A DNA stretch of 64,000 bases, from positions 124,001 through 188,000 of the forward strand of contig NZ_JABXIN010000011.1 of assembly GCF_013373065.1 (NCBI RefSeq), given 5' to 3'. The position numbers and the translations under genes were made by a program. This document shows positions 17,593 to 26,795 of the stretch, piece after piece. A model generated the notes under the pieces. It made no database searches, was not told the origin of the DNA, and was given only the letters and a program-made list of their open reading frames with translations. This stretch comes from Algoriphagus sp. (GTDB lineage Bacteria; Bacteroidota; Bacteroidia; Cytophagales; Cyclobacteriaceae). The number at the start of each line of letters is the position of its first letter. Position 1 is the first letter of the stretch.

Positions 17593-18564
17593 ATGAAGAT
17601 CACGGAATTTTTGAAACATCATTACCGACACTTCAATGCGGCAGCTTTGATTGATGCAGCTGATGCTTATAAAAAACATTTGGATGAAGGGGGGAAGATG
17701 ATGATTACCTTGGCGGGTGCCATGTCCACAGCTGAATTGGGTATTTCTTTGGCTGAAATGATTCGCCAAGATAAAGTTCAAATAATCACTTGTACCGGGG
17801 CTAACTTGGAAGAAGATGTATTCAACTTGGTGGCGCATGATTATTATGAGCGCATTCCTAACTACCGTGATTTATCTCCGGAGGAGGAACAAGATCTCTT
17901 AGACCGACACATGAATCGGGTGACAGATACTTGTATTCCTGAGATGGAGGCTATGAGAAGAATTGAGGATGTCATTTTGGAAGAGTGGGTAAAAGCAGAC
18001 CAAGCAGGTGAAGCTTATTTTCCGCATGAGTTTTTCTACAAGATTCTATTGTCTGGAAAATTGGATGATTCATTCCAAATTGATCCTAAAAACTCCTGGC
18101 TCTTGGAAGCAGCCAAAAAAAATCTTCCAATCATCGTTCCGGGATGGGAAGACTCTACGCTTGGCAATATGTTTGCAGGACATGTTATAGCAGGAGATGT
18201 GAAAAATGTGCACACTGTTCGTTCAGGAATTGAATACATGATGTTCTTGGCAGATTGGTACACCAATAATGCTACCGAAGAAAGTAAAGTAGGATTCTTT
18301 CAAATTGGAGGTGGTATTGCTGGTGATTTCCCGATTTGTGTGGTTCCAATGCTTCATCAGGATTTGCAGAGAGATAATGTTCCACTTTGGGGATATTTCT
18401 GCCAGATTTCGGATTCAACTACCTCTTATGGTTCTTATTCCGGTGCAGTTCCAAATGAAAAAATCACTTGGGGTAAGCTTGGCCTAGAAACACCGAAATT
18501 CATTATTGAATCAGATGCCACGATCGTAGCTCCTCTGGTGTTTGCCATAGTTTTGGATCAATAA
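17593..18564 (+). CDS. Deoxyhypusine-synthase-like protein
   Basis: Homologue of deoxyhypusine synthase, the NAD-dependent enzyme that moves an aminobutyl group from spermidine to a lysine. The start at ATG 17593 (MKITEFLKHHYRHFNA) gives 323 residues; the frame opens earlier, but across the previous terminator. MITLAGAMSTAELG near the N-terminus and the C-terminal NEKITWGKLGLE are recognisable. The latter holds the lysine equivalent to the eukaryotic catalytic lysine (about K295 here). Bacteria lack eIF5A, so the acceptor is unknown; a polyamine such as putrescine (homospermidine formation) is possible. The OmpA gene starts 1 nt after its stop. Confidence 0.85.
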   Translation: MKITEFLKHHYRHFNAAALIDAADAYKKHLDEGGKMMITLAGAMSTAELGISLAEMIRQDKVQIITCTGANLEEDVFNLVAHDYYERIPNYRDLSPEEEQDLLDRHMNRVTDTCIPEMEAMRRIEDVILEEWVKADQAGEAYFPHEFFYKILLSGKLDDSFQIDPKNSWLLEAAKKNLPIIVPGWEDSTLGNMFAGHVIAGDVKNVHTVRSGIEYMMFLADWYTNNATEESKVGFFQIGGGIAGDFPICVVPMLHQDLQRDNVPLWGYFCQISDSTTSYGSYSGAVPNEKITWGKLGLETPKFIIESDATIVAPLVFAIVLDQ

Positions 18565-18565
18565 A

Positions 18566-20191
18566 ATGAGAAAAATTAAATCGTATATACTTCAGGCAGG
18601 CAGAATTTCTCTGCTTGCTTTTTTTATTTCAGTAGGCGTAAAAGCACAGGAAATTCAAAACCTATCCGGTGCGAATAGTGCTCAAGATGACCAAAATCCC
18701 GTTTGGATTGGGGATGGAGTTCTTTTGTTCACAAGAGCCAACCATTTTCAAAATGTAGGCGGAATTACTGATCCTGGAGACATTTGGATGACCAAAAAAG
18801 ATTCAGATGGGAATTGGTCAGATGCGATTCACCGACCCGACCTAAGTACAGATGGTTATGATGTGGCTTTAGGCTTGGAGGATTTACTAACCTTATTGGT
18901 GTATCATCGAGGTCAAGATAAAACAGGTGTTTTTCAGTATTCCAAGTTTGGAAGTGAATGGAATTTTTTGCGTCAAGTTTCTATTGAAGGAATTTTTGAG
19001 TTGGAAGGAAATGTAACTGGAAGAGTTACAAAAGGAGGGAAGTATATTTTTCTTTCTGGTAAAAATTCGGATAGCAGAGGAAATGAGGATATCTATGTGA
19101 GTGAAAAAATTGGTCCTATTCAGTGGTCTCAACTCTCCAATTTGGGAAATGTCATCAATACTCCAGGACAAGAGATTAGTCCATTTTTTGACCCAGAAAC
19201 TGATTTGTTGTATTTCTCTTCTAATATGCAAATTGGCGCAGAAGGGAAGGATATTTTTGTTGCAAAGCGAATGTCAGATTCATTTGATCAATGGAGTGCA
19301 CCAAAAAAATGGATTCAATTAAATAGTCCCGGCTCTGAAAGTTCAGTAACCTTTGTTTCGGATCAGGAAATTGTATGGACTACTACTCAGAATAGTGATG
19401 GGTTTGCTGACCTTGTGACTTTTAAAAGTCCCGTCCCATTAGAAATTCCAACTGATTTCAATAGCCCCACTATCGTAGCAGTAGTTCAATCTGAGCAAAG
19501 TAACGCCTCAGCAAAGGTGTCTGAATTGAAACCAATTTTCCCTTCCAGTTCCGTTGGAATTCCTGAAGTTAAATGGGAAGAAAAAGAAGTGGAAATTAAA
19601 GAGGAGCCCCTTCGCTGGTTGGTCATTGATCAAAAAAATAAAACTAGGGTTGAAGAATTTGAGGTATTTCTAGGAGATTCCAATTTAGGGGAACCATTAG
19701 ACTCAAAAAATTTAAGACTTTCTGAGCTTCAAGGATCAACCAATTTCCTTCGATTTGAAGCCCCTCAATTTTTTCCAGTGACTATTTCTCTAAGTACTGT
19801 AAGAACCAATGAGCCAAACGTTGTTTTAATGACTCGGGCTGAAGCTGGAAATAGTTTGCTATTAGATCAGGTTAATTTTAAACGTGGTACGGCTGAATTA
19901 GAAGATGATTCTACCAAGGCTTTTTTGGATCAACTAGCAGGATTTTTAAATGATAATCCAGAAGTAATTATCCGAGTCAGCGGACATACGGATAACGCAG
20001 GAGATCCAGGTCTTAACAAAGCCTTATCTCTCGATCGTGCGGGAGCAGTTCGGGATTATTTGGTTGAAAAAGGAGTAGCATTTGAGCGTCTTCGTATCGC
20101 TGGTTGGGGTGGGACACGACCGATTGCATCCAATGCTACGGAGACTGGAAGAAGTAAAAATAGAAGAGTAGAAATCACTGTTGAAAATTAA
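18566..20191 (+). CDS. OmpA-family protein with PD40-type repeats
   Basis: Cell-envelope protein of 541 residues. An N-terminal signal peptide ends near KAQE. A region with TolB/PD40-like segments (about 30-290) is followed by a linker and a C-terminal OmpA peptidoglycan-binding domain (VNFKRGTAELEDDS, SGHTDNAGDP, SLDRAGAVRDYL, GRSKNRRVEI). The domain is expected to bind diaminopimelate in peptidoglycan and tie the outer membrane or an envelope complex to the wall. It starts 1 nt after the DHS-like gene, so the two are likely cotranscribed, although no functional link is evident. Confidence 0.88.
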   Translation: MRKIKSYILQAGRISLLAFFISVGVKAQEIQNLSGANSAQDDQNPVWIGDGVLLFTRANHFQNVGGITDPGDIWMTKKDSDGNWSDAIHRPDLSTDGYDVALGLEDLLTLLVYHRGQDKTGVFQYSKFGSEWNFLRQVSIEGIFELEGNVTGRVTKGGKYIFLSGKNSDSRGNEDIYVSEKIGPIQWSQLSNLGNVINTPGQEISPFFDPETDLLYFSSNMQIGAEGKDIFVAKRMSDSFDQWSAPKKWIQLNSPGSESSVTFVSDQEIVWTTTQNSDGFADLVTFKSPVPLEIPTDFNSPTIVAVVQSEQSNASAKVSELKPIFPSSSVGIPEVKWEEKEVEIKEEPLRWLVIDQKNKTRVEEFEVFLGDSNLGEPLDSKNLRLSELQGSTNFLRFEAPQFFPVTISLSTVRTNEPNVVLMTRAEAGNSLLLDQVNFKRGTAELEDDSTKAFLDQLAGFLNDNPEVIIRVSGHTDNAGDPGLNKALSLDRAGAVRDYLVEKGVAFERLRIAGWGGTRPIASNATETGRSKNRRVEITVEN

Positions 20192-20217
20192 AAAAGCCCG
20201 TATTCGGGCTTTTTTTC
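20191..20217. terminator. Bidirectional terminator
   Basis: Stem aaaagcccg / cgggctttt (20192-20213) with A- and T-runs on either side, between convergent OmpA and oxidoreductase genes. Confidence 0.85.
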
Positions 20218-21678
20218 CTACAGGCTATAACCTTCTCGATAGGTCCTTTTTACAAATTGATTGGCTGGTTCGAAATTCGTAATCTTCATGTTTGGACCAT
20301 CCCAAACAAGTTTTATTCCTCGACCAGGATAATCAAATTGGTTTTGATTTCCGCCCTCTCTTGGAACTCGGTAATCATAACTTCTGATTGCTAAATTACC
20401 CATGAGGACAGATTCTGTCAAAGGACCTGCTACACTAAATGGAGAGCTTAGACGCTTATATTCTTCGGAACCATATCCGGCAATACAAGCTTCCACCCAG
20501 TTATTGTAATGGCCTCTATCCCCTCCTGGTACTCGGTATTCTGTCTCCGGAACTTGAATGTATTGGTTTTTAGAGGTAGGCAATAGTTTTGGGTTTATAC
20601 CATAAGTGGAACACATCATTTTGCCAGCGGTTCCTTCGATAATAACGCCATTTCCACCATCTCCCATTACTTCATTAGGTTCCAATTCTTCTGGTCTTGT
20701 AGGCTGAATTCCTCCATCCATCCAATGGAATTCCAATTCTTTGCCACCTGGCATATCAAATCGTAGCGTGATGTGAGAAGATGGGGGACAACTATCCGGA
20801 AAATATCCTCTTTGAAATTCTCCGACATACACAGAGCCAACAGAACACTCAGCCGACTTGGGATAACCAAGGCCTAAAACCCGGAATGGTGGCTCCATGA
20901 TATGACAGGCCATATCACCCAATGCACCGGTTCCGTAATCCCACCATCCTCTCCAGTTGAATGGAACTAGGTTGCCCACGTAATCTCGATAAGGGGCAGT
21001 TCCCAACCAAAGGTCCCAATCTAAATCTGAAGGAGGAGTTTGTGGCTCTGAAGGCCATGGAATTCCTTGGGGCCAAACAGGCCGGTTTGTCCAAGAATAT
21101 ACTTTTGTTGCTTCACCAATAAGGCCTGCATTATACCATTCAACCATCTTTCGAACGCCGTCCCCCGAAGAGCCTTGGTTCCCCATTTGTGAGACGATTT
21201 TATACTTTTCAGCAGCTTCGGTTAGCATGCGGGCCTCATAAATATCATGGGAAAGTGGTTTTTGAACATAAACATGCTTACCCATTTTCATGGCCATCAT
21301 CGCCTGCACAGCATGCATATGATCTGGTGTCGAAACGGTAACAGCATCTATATTATCGGCCTCCTTTTCTAACATTATTCGGAAGTCCTTATAATAGGCA
21401 GCCTTTGGATGCTCTTCTCGACTCCGTTTTGCTCGGGTGTCATCTACATCACAAAGTGCAACGAAATCAGCTTTTCCGCTTCTATAAACTCCACTTACAT
21501 CATTGTAACCCATACCCCCAACTCCAATGCCTGCAACTCGCAGTTTATCACTTGGAGCAATATACCCTTGGCCTCCAAGGACATGCCTGGGGACTATATA
21601 AAATCCAGTTAAGGCCAAAGCAGACCCTTTGATAAAATTTCTTCTTGAATTTTCTGGTTTGTTTGGGTTTTGTTTCAT
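20218..21678 (-). CDS. Gfo/Idh/MocA family oxidoreductase, Tat-exported
   Basis: NAD(P)-dependent sugar or inositol-type dehydrogenase family. From ATG 21678 (486 residues) the N-terminus is SRRNFIKGSALALTGFYIV, a twin-arginine signal of the type common in Bacteroidota and Planctomycetota periplasmic oxidoreductases. The Rossmann motif VAGIGVGGMG follows, then DHMHAVQAMMAMKMGKHV and the EKP-like motif as QKPLSHD. The substrate is unknown. Neighbouring GH20 hexosaminidase, on the opposite strand, hints at glycan breakdown but shares no operon. Confidence 0.87.
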   Translation of the reverse strand: MKQNPNKPENSRRNFIKGSALALTGFYIVPRHVLGGQGYIAPSDKLRVAGIGVGGMGYNDVSGVYRSGKADFVALCDVDDTRAKRSREEHPKAAYYKDFRIMLEKEADNIDAVTVSTPDHMHAVQAMMAMKMGKHVYVQKPLSHDIYEARMLTEAAEKYKIVSQMGNQGSSGDGVRKMVEWYNAGLIGEATKVYSWTNRPVWPQGIPWPSEPQTPPSDLDWDLWLGTAPYRDYVGNLVPFNWRGWWDYGTGALGDMACHIMEPPFRVLGLGYPKSAECSVGSVYVGEFQRGYFPDSCPPSSHITLRFDMPGGKELEFHWMDGGIQPTRPEELEPNEVMGDGGNGVIIEGTAGKMMCSTYGINPKLLPTSKNQYIQVPETEYRVPGGDRGHYNNWVEACIAGYGSEEYKRLSSPFSVAGPLTESVLMGNLAIRSYDYRVPREGGNQNQFDYPGRGIKLVWDGPNMKITNFEPANQFVKRTYREGYSL

Positions 21679-21897
21679 ATCTGACTTCTTCGATTTAAAG
21701 TATTCTAAACTATTCAAAATCAATAAATAAATCTTTTGATTTTGGGATTAAATACCAAATGATTAGGATGAATGGATATTCATTTTTAAGATTTTAGTAG
21801 ATATCCTTTTACATCTGTAATTAGGTAAGAAATTCAGCAAAGAGCTAAGCATTTACAAAAAAATTAAAGTAAGTTTAGGGTCATTTCCATTATAATT

Positions 21898-23505
21898 ATG
21901 AAAAAGCACAATTTAATCATCACCCTCCTGTTTATCTCTATATTCTATGCTTGTCAGTCCTCTGGTCCCTCATTTGAGGAACGGGGATTAATTCCTGTCC
22001 CAAGCCAAATAAATTCATCCCGAGGCGCATTTGAGTTGACAGGTTCTGCTGCAATCCAATTGGTAGGAGATGCTTCTAGTCTTTCTTCTGTTGCCACTTA
22101 TTTGGCCGATCAAATTCGCCCTTCCACAGGTTTTGATCTCCAACAAAGTGAATCAGGCAACATTATCCTTGAACTTACAGGCAATGATTTATCAGATGAA
22201 TCATACCGACTTGAAATTCAACAAGATCAGGTGAAAATTCAGGGGAATTCACCTGCCGGTGTTTTTTATGGTGTTCAGACATTTTTACAATCTTTTCCGC
22301 CCGAGTTATTCTCAAGTGAAAAGCAAGCTGTCAAATGGTTAGCTCCAACAGGTACGATCGAAGATGCTCCTGAATATGAATACAGAGGAGCGATGCTTGA
22401 TGTTGCGAGACACTTCATTGGAATGGAAGATGTGAAACACTTTATCGACCAAATGGCCCACCTAAAGTTGAATTATTTTCATCTTCATTTGACCGATGAT
22501 CAAGGATGGAGAATTGAAATCAAATCCTGGCCTAAGCTCACGGAGATTGGTGGAAGCACAGAAGTTGGGGGAGGTGAAAGTGGATTCTTTACCCAAGAGG
22601 ATTATCAAGAGATTATTAGATATGCAGCAGAACGCTTTATTACGATTGTTCCAGAAATCGACATGCCCGGTCATACCAATGCAGCTTTGGCTTCTTATGG
22701 CGAATTAAATCCTGGTATTAATTTACCAGATGGTGATTTGAGTACGGTTAATAAGCCAGTTCATGGTTCTGAAATAGACTTTTCTTCTAATTTGATTATT
22801 CGAGAACCAGCTGAATTGTACACGGGTACAGAAGTTGGGTTTAGCACATTTGACACGGATTTGGACTTAACCTATCAGTTTATCGATGATGTGGTGCGTG
22901 AACTTTCAGCAATTACTCCGGGCGACTACATTCATATTGGTGGGGATGAATCCCATGTAACCCGAAAAGACGATTATGTGGTCTTTGTTGAGAAGGTTCA
23001 GGAAATTGTTCAAAAGTATGGAAAGACTAGTATTGGTTGGGATGAGATTGCTACAGCCAAGTTGCTATCAGGAAATATTGCTCAATTCTGGGCGGATGAA
23101 GAAAATGCTGGCTTAGCTGTGGAGCAAGGAAATAGAATTTTAATGTCTCCGGCGAAAAAAGCTTATTTGGACATGCAGTATGATTCTACCAGTAGAATTG
23201 GTCTCCATTGGGCTGCCTATATAGAATTGGATTCCGCTTATCTGTGGGATCCAGCACAATATGCTTCAGGAATTTCCAAGGAAGATATTTTCGGTATTGA
23301 GGCTCCTCTTTGGACTGAGACTGTAGAAAACCGTGCTGATATTGAATATCTGGTTTTCCCAAGGTTAGCGGCGATAGCAGAAGTTGCCTGGGCTCCAGCT
23401 AATACAAGAGATTGGACAGATTTTCAAGCTCGAATCAAGGAGCTTGGAAAAGATTGGGAAGCTCAGGGAATAGAATTCTACCGATCGCCAAAAGTTAATT
23501 GGTAA
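21898..23505 (+). CDS. Beta-N-acetylhexosaminidase lipoprotein (GH20)
   Basis: Removes terminal GlcNAc or GalNAc from chitin oligomers, peptidoglycan fragments or glycans. A lipoprotein signal ends in FYACQSS. The N-terminal GH20b-like alpha/beta domain covers about 30-150. The catalytic barrel holds HLHLTDDQGWRIEIK and the acid pair Asp-Glu in HIGGDESH, the GH20 substrate-assisted catalytic signature. At 535 residues it lacks the extra C-terminal modules found in longer Bacteroidota homologues. It is probably surface or periplasm anchored. A terminator follows. Confidence 0.93.
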   Translation: MKKHNLIITLLFISIFYACQSSGPSFEERGLIPVPSQINSSRGAFELTGSAAIQLVGDASSLSSVATYLADQIRPSTGFDLQQSESGNIILELTGNDLSDESYRLEIQQDQVKIQGNSPAGVFYGVQTFLQSFPPELFSSEKQAVKWLAPTGTIEDAPEYEYRGAMLDVARHFIGMEDVKHFIDQMAHLKLNYFHLHLTDDQGWRIEIKSWPKLTEIGGSTEVGGGESGFFTQEDYQEIIRYAAERFITIVPEIDMPGHTNAALASYGELNPGINLPDGDLSTVNKPVHGSEIDFSSNLIIREPAELYTGTEVGFSTFDTDLDLTYQFIDDVVRELSAITPGDYIHIGGDESHVTRKDDYVVFVEKVQEIVQKYGKTSIGWDEIATAKLLSGNIAQFWADEENAGLAVEQGNRILMSPAKKAYLDMQYDSTSRIGLHWAAYIELDSAYLWDPAQYASGISKEDIFGIEAPLWTETVENRADIEYLVFPRLAAIAEVAWAPANTRDWTDFQARIKELGKDWEAQGIEFYRSPKVNW

Positions 23506-23521
23506 TCAAATTTTTCAAATA

Positions 23522-23549
23522 AAACCCGGAAATGAGTTCCGGGTTTTTT
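23522..23549 (+). terminator. Terminator after GH20 gene
   Basis: Stem aaacccggaa / ttccgggttt with short loop, followed by T-run. The core stem is nearly the same as that at 17519. Confidence 0.85.
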
Positions 23550-23645
23550 ATTTCTAAATACCCTTTAAAAAATTGGTTTTTGGATATTTTGGGGCTATTA
23601 TGGAAGCTTATTTTGAATTTATAATTAAAGAAGATTAGGAAGTTT

Positions 23646-24998
23646 ATGGGAGAAATTATCATATCGTTTGCGAATTGGATTTGGGGCATGCCGATGCTGA
23701 TTTTATTGATGGGAGGAGGGATGATATTGTTGATTCATTCGGGATTCGTTCCATTTCGAAAAATAGGTCATGCCATTGGTCTTCTTCGCGGAAAATACGA
23801 TGATGATTTAGCTCCTGGACAAATCACTTCTTTTCAAGCTTTATCGGCCGCAATTGCTGCTACCGTTGGTTTAGGAAATATTAGTGGTGTTGCAATTGCG
23901 ATAAATATGGGAGGCCCGGGTGCGATTTTTTGGATGTGGATGTCCGCCTTCGTGGGAATGGCTACTAAATATTACAGTTGTAGCTTGGCAATTATGTTTC
24001 GTGGAACGGATTCAGCAGGTGTAGTGCAAGGTGGTCCTATGTATGTAATTGAAGAGGGGATGGGGAAAAAGTATAAGTTCTTATCAATTATATTTTCTGT
24101 TGCTGGGGTACTGGGACTTTTAGCCATTTTTCAAGCCAATCAATTGTCGGCAGTATTTCGGGCTGTCATGTTGGAACCTGTCGGGATAGAATCCACTGAA
24201 ACTGTTCGATGGATTATTGGAATTACCATGATGGTATTAGTGGCTTTTGTCATTTTAGGGGGGATTAAACGAATTGCAGCTGTAGCTTCCAAATTGGTTC
24301 CTTTTATGGTGGTCTTATATTTCATTACAGTTCTAATTATTGTTGGAAAGAATTTTACAGTAGTACCTGAAATGCTTTGGCTAATAATTTCTGATGCTTT
24401 TACAGGAAAAGCAGCGGCAGGTGGAATTGTAGGTGCAGTCATTATCACAGGTGCAAGACGGGCAGCTTTTTCAAATGAAGCAGGAATTGGTACAGCTCCT
24501 ATGGTTCATGGTGCTTCTAAAAACCGAGAACCTATCCGGGAAGGTTTGATTGCGATGCTTGGACCGTTTATTGACACTATTGTGGTTTGTACACTTACTG
24601 CCTTGGTGATTATGGTAACAGGTGTATGGCAATCAACCGAAGCCGATGGAGTTCGATTGACTCTAAATGCTTTTGAGTCGGCCTTGCCTGGAATTGGTAA
24701 ATACCTCTTAATGACAGCTGTTTTGATTTTTGCTTTGTCTACTATGTTTACCTACTCCTATTATGGACATAAATGTTTCAATTACTTATTTGGAGCAAAA
24801 AGAGCTGATTATTACAATTATTTCTACTTGATCACCATTGTAGCAGGTGCTGTTGCTTCTTTAGAGGTGGTTGTAAGTCTGGTTGATGGGATGTATGCGG
24901 TCATGGCGATTCCAACCATGATTTCTACCATCTATTTGGCCCCAAGAGTTAAGGCGGCCTACAAAGACTATTTTCATAGAATGGAAATGAAAAAATGA
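23646..24998 (+). CDS. Alanine/glycine:cation symporter family (AGCS) protein
   Basis: Sodium-coupled amino-acid importer of the inner membrane. Family signatures include TVGLGNISGVAIAI, GGPMYVIEEGMGKKY and SNEAGIGTAPMVHGASK, with about 10-11 hydrophobic segments over 450 residues. The likely substrates are alanine, glycine or D-alanine. Its stop overlaps the glycerate kinase start by 4 nt (ATGA), which implies translational coupling. Confidence 0.92.
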   Translation: MGEIIISFANWIWGMPMLILLMGGGMILLIHSGFVPFRKIGHAIGLLRGKYDDDLAPGQITSFQALSAAIAATVGLGNISGVAIAINMGGPGAIFWMWMSAFVGMATKYYSCSLAIMFRGTDSAGVVQGGPMYVIEEGMGKKYKFLSIIFSVAGVLGLLAIFQANQLSAVFRAVMLEPVGIESTETVRWIIGITMMVLVAFVILGGIKRIAAVASKLVPFMVVLYFITVLIIVGKNFTVVPEMLWLIISDAFTGKAAAGGIVGAVIITGARRAAFSNEAGIGTAPMVHGASKNREPIREGLIAMLGPFIDTIVVCTLTALVIMVTGVWQSTEADGVRLTLNAFESALPGIGKYLLMTAVLIFALSTMFTYSYYGHKCFNYLFGAKRADYYNYFYLITIVAGAVASLEVVVSLVDGMYAVMAIPTMISTIYLAPRVKAAYKDYFHRMEMKK

Positions 24999-26092
24999 AA
25001 ATTCTCCTTGCTCCAAATGCGTTTAAAGGGACTCTTTCTGCATTCGAAGCAACGCAGATTCTTTCAGATTTTTTTAGAGATCGATATCCAGAGGCAATTC
25101 TTCAATCGATTCCTATCGGGGATGGAGGGGACGGTACCTGTCAGCTGTTAACTGATCATTTGGGGCTTCAACAAGTTGGATGTTGGTCTTTAGATGCGCT
25201 GGGAAGGCCTATATATGCTTATTATGGACTAGATAAGGATTCTTCTACCATTTATTTAGATGTATCCTCTGCCAGTGGGATAGCAGTATTGAAAAAGGAA
25301 GAACTAAACCCACATGTTGCCTCTACCTATGGGACTGGACTTCTGATAAATGATGCCTTGAAATTTGGAATCAATCGAGTTATTCTTGGATTAGGAGGGA
25401 GCGCCAGCATTGATTTAGGTTTAGGGATTCTTCAAGGATTAGGATTTGTGTTTTTGGATCGGATGGGAAAAGAAATCATTCCTTTTTCAGACCGTTTGCT
25501 GAGTTCTATTGCTCATATTCAGCGTAGCCCAAAAATCCCTTCTTTGACTTTTGATTTTTTATGTGATGTAGATAATCGATTTTTTGGAGAGGATGGCGCC
25601 ATCCCGGTTTTTGGTCCTCAAAAAGGCCTAGATATTCAAAATGTGAATGAATTTGAAAGGAATGCTAAAAATGCTGTCGATTTAATTTATTCGAAAAGCA
25701 AAAGGACATTTCTGGATAATCCCGGTTTTGGAGCGGCAGGAGGGATTGCTTTAGGAATCAGCTCGTTTTTTCCGGCTCAAATAAATTATGGCGCAAGATT
25801 TTTCTTCGAACAGGTAGATATGGAAGAATCTGTAGCAGAAGCTGATCTCATTATTACTGGTGAGGGGAGGTTTGATGGACAATCGCTTTCTGGAAAAGGA
25901 TGTTTTGAATTGCTCAAACTAGCCCAAAAATATTCCAAATCAGTATTTATTATAACTTCTGGAAAAGAGGCTGAAAAATTTGATTTCCAGAAAGTTATAA
26001 GGTTGCCTGACCTGGATTTTTCTCAACCTGATTTCAAAAAAATTGCTAAAAAGAAATTTATTGAAACAATAGAAAAAGAGATTGAAATTTAA
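24995..26092 (+). CDS. Glycerate kinase (GarK/GlxK family)
   Basis: Phosphorylates D-glycerate, probably to 2-phosphoglycerate, feeding lower glycolysis. N-terminal MKILLAPNAFKGTLSA, GDGGDGTCQLL near 43, LGLGGSASIDLG near 128 and ITGEGRFDGQSLSGKG near 288 are family signatures. The 365-residue length is normal. It is coupled to the AGCS symporter by a 4-nt overlap, which might link amino-acid (serine or glycine derived) uptake to glycerate use; that is inference. It converges with the DUF6526 gene, with a 4-nt 3' overlap. Confidence 0.92.
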   Translation: MKILLAPNAFKGTLSAFEATQILSDFFRDRYPEAILQSIPIGDGGDGTCQLLTDHLGLQQVGCWSLDALGRPIYAYYGLDKDSSTIYLDVSSASGIAVLKKEELNPHVASTYGTGLLINDALKFGINRVILGLGGSASIDLGLGILQGLGFVFLDRMGKEIIPFSDRLLSSIAHIQRSPKIPSLTFDFLCDVDNRFFGEDGAIPVFGPQKGLDIQNVNEFERNAKNAVDLIYSKSKRTFLDNPGFGAAGGIALGISSFFPAQINYGARFFFEQVDMEESVAEADLIITGEGRFDGQSLSGKGCFELLKLAQKYSKSVFIITSGKEAEKFDFQKVIRLPDLDFSQPDFKKIAKKKFIETIEKEIEI

Positions 26093-26529
26093 ACTCTTCG
26101 ATAATCTCCTCTCCAGTTTTTGATCTTCATTTTAATTTCCTTGCTGGATAAATTATTAGAAATACTTTCTTCTACTAAGGGAATTAGCTCCTCGTCAGAT
26201 GCAAACCTTAGAGCAATAATTTGTCCACCAGAAAGCTTGGATTCCACTTCCGAAAAAGACCTTCCTCTGAGCTCAGCATATCGAGCCCGCATCTCGGCAA
26301 AGATGATCCGATTTTGATTTTTAAGTGCGTAAATACGCGCTAATAGTGGAAGGCAAACAATAATGAAGGCTAAAATCAGAGACTTTATACTTTCTGAAGT
26401 GGCTGAACCCGAAGAAAAATCCAAATCTACGATAGTCCAAATGAAGTAGACTAAGGTAAGCGGGGTCAAAATAAAATGGTGAAAGGGAAAGTACCTTGTA
26501 TGATTCTTGAAGTTCTGTGTTTGTTCCAT
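26089..26529 (-). CDS. DUF6526-like membrane protein
   Basis: A 146-residue protein starting MEQTQNFKNHTRYFPFHHF, with two hydrophobic helices (about 20-40 and 52-72) and a charged cytosolic tail (RYAELRGRSFSEVE). It resembles the DUF6526 family, from memory. The function is unknown. A terminator separates it from the small membrane ORF upstream. Confidence 0.72.
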   Translation of the reverse strand: MEQTQNFKNHTRYFPFHHFILTPLTLVYFIWTIVDLDFSSGSATSESIKSLILAFIIVCLPLLARIYALKNQNRIIFAEMRARYAELRGRSFSEVESKLSGGQIIALRFASDEELIPLVEESISNNLSSKEIKMKIKNWRGDYRRV

Positions 26530-26531
26530 GG

Positions 26532-26560
26532 CAAAAAAAAAGGAGGCGAGCCTCCTTTAT
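26532..26560 (-). terminator. Terminator after the 48-residue membrane protein gene
   Basis: Stem aaaggagg / cctccttt with loop cgag, and a long A-run that reads as T-run on the minus strand. It lies just before the DUF6526 start codon at 26529. Confidence 0.8.
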
Positions 26561-26564
26561 ATTT

Positions 26565-26711
26565 TTAATGATTCTTTTTTCCTTTTGAGAATGTTTTTCT
26601 CGCATCCATTGCTGATAGACCTGCGCCAAGTCCAATCAAAATAACCACAATCAATAAGAATAGTTGTGCACCAGAAGCAATAGGGGAACTGAAGATATCA
26701 AGCAAGATCAT
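26565..26711 (-). CDS. Small single-span membrane protein, 48 residues
   Basis: I translated this by hand. It starts ATG at 26711 (MILLDIFSSPIASGAQ), has one hydrophobic helix (about 17-34, LFLLIVVILIGLGAGLSA) and a basic tail (DARKTFSKGKKNH). Positive-inside topology would put the tail in the cytosol. A clean terminator 3' of the stop supports it as a gene. I know no function; it is the kind of short ORF that automatic annotation misses. Confidence 0.6.
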   Translation of the reverse strand: MILLDIFSSPIASGAQLFLLIVVILIGLGAGLSAMDARKTFSKGKKNH

Positions 26712-26795
26712 GAGTTTGAATTATTAAATTTTCAATGCCCGAAGATAAAACCAAAGGTTGATATTCACAACATTCGGGTTTAGGCTTTGATTTTT

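Noticed and set aside
17206-17838. 210-codon minus-strand open frame across the OmpH-like and DHS-like genes
   Set aside because: It crosses a terminator and two well-supported genes on the opposite strand.
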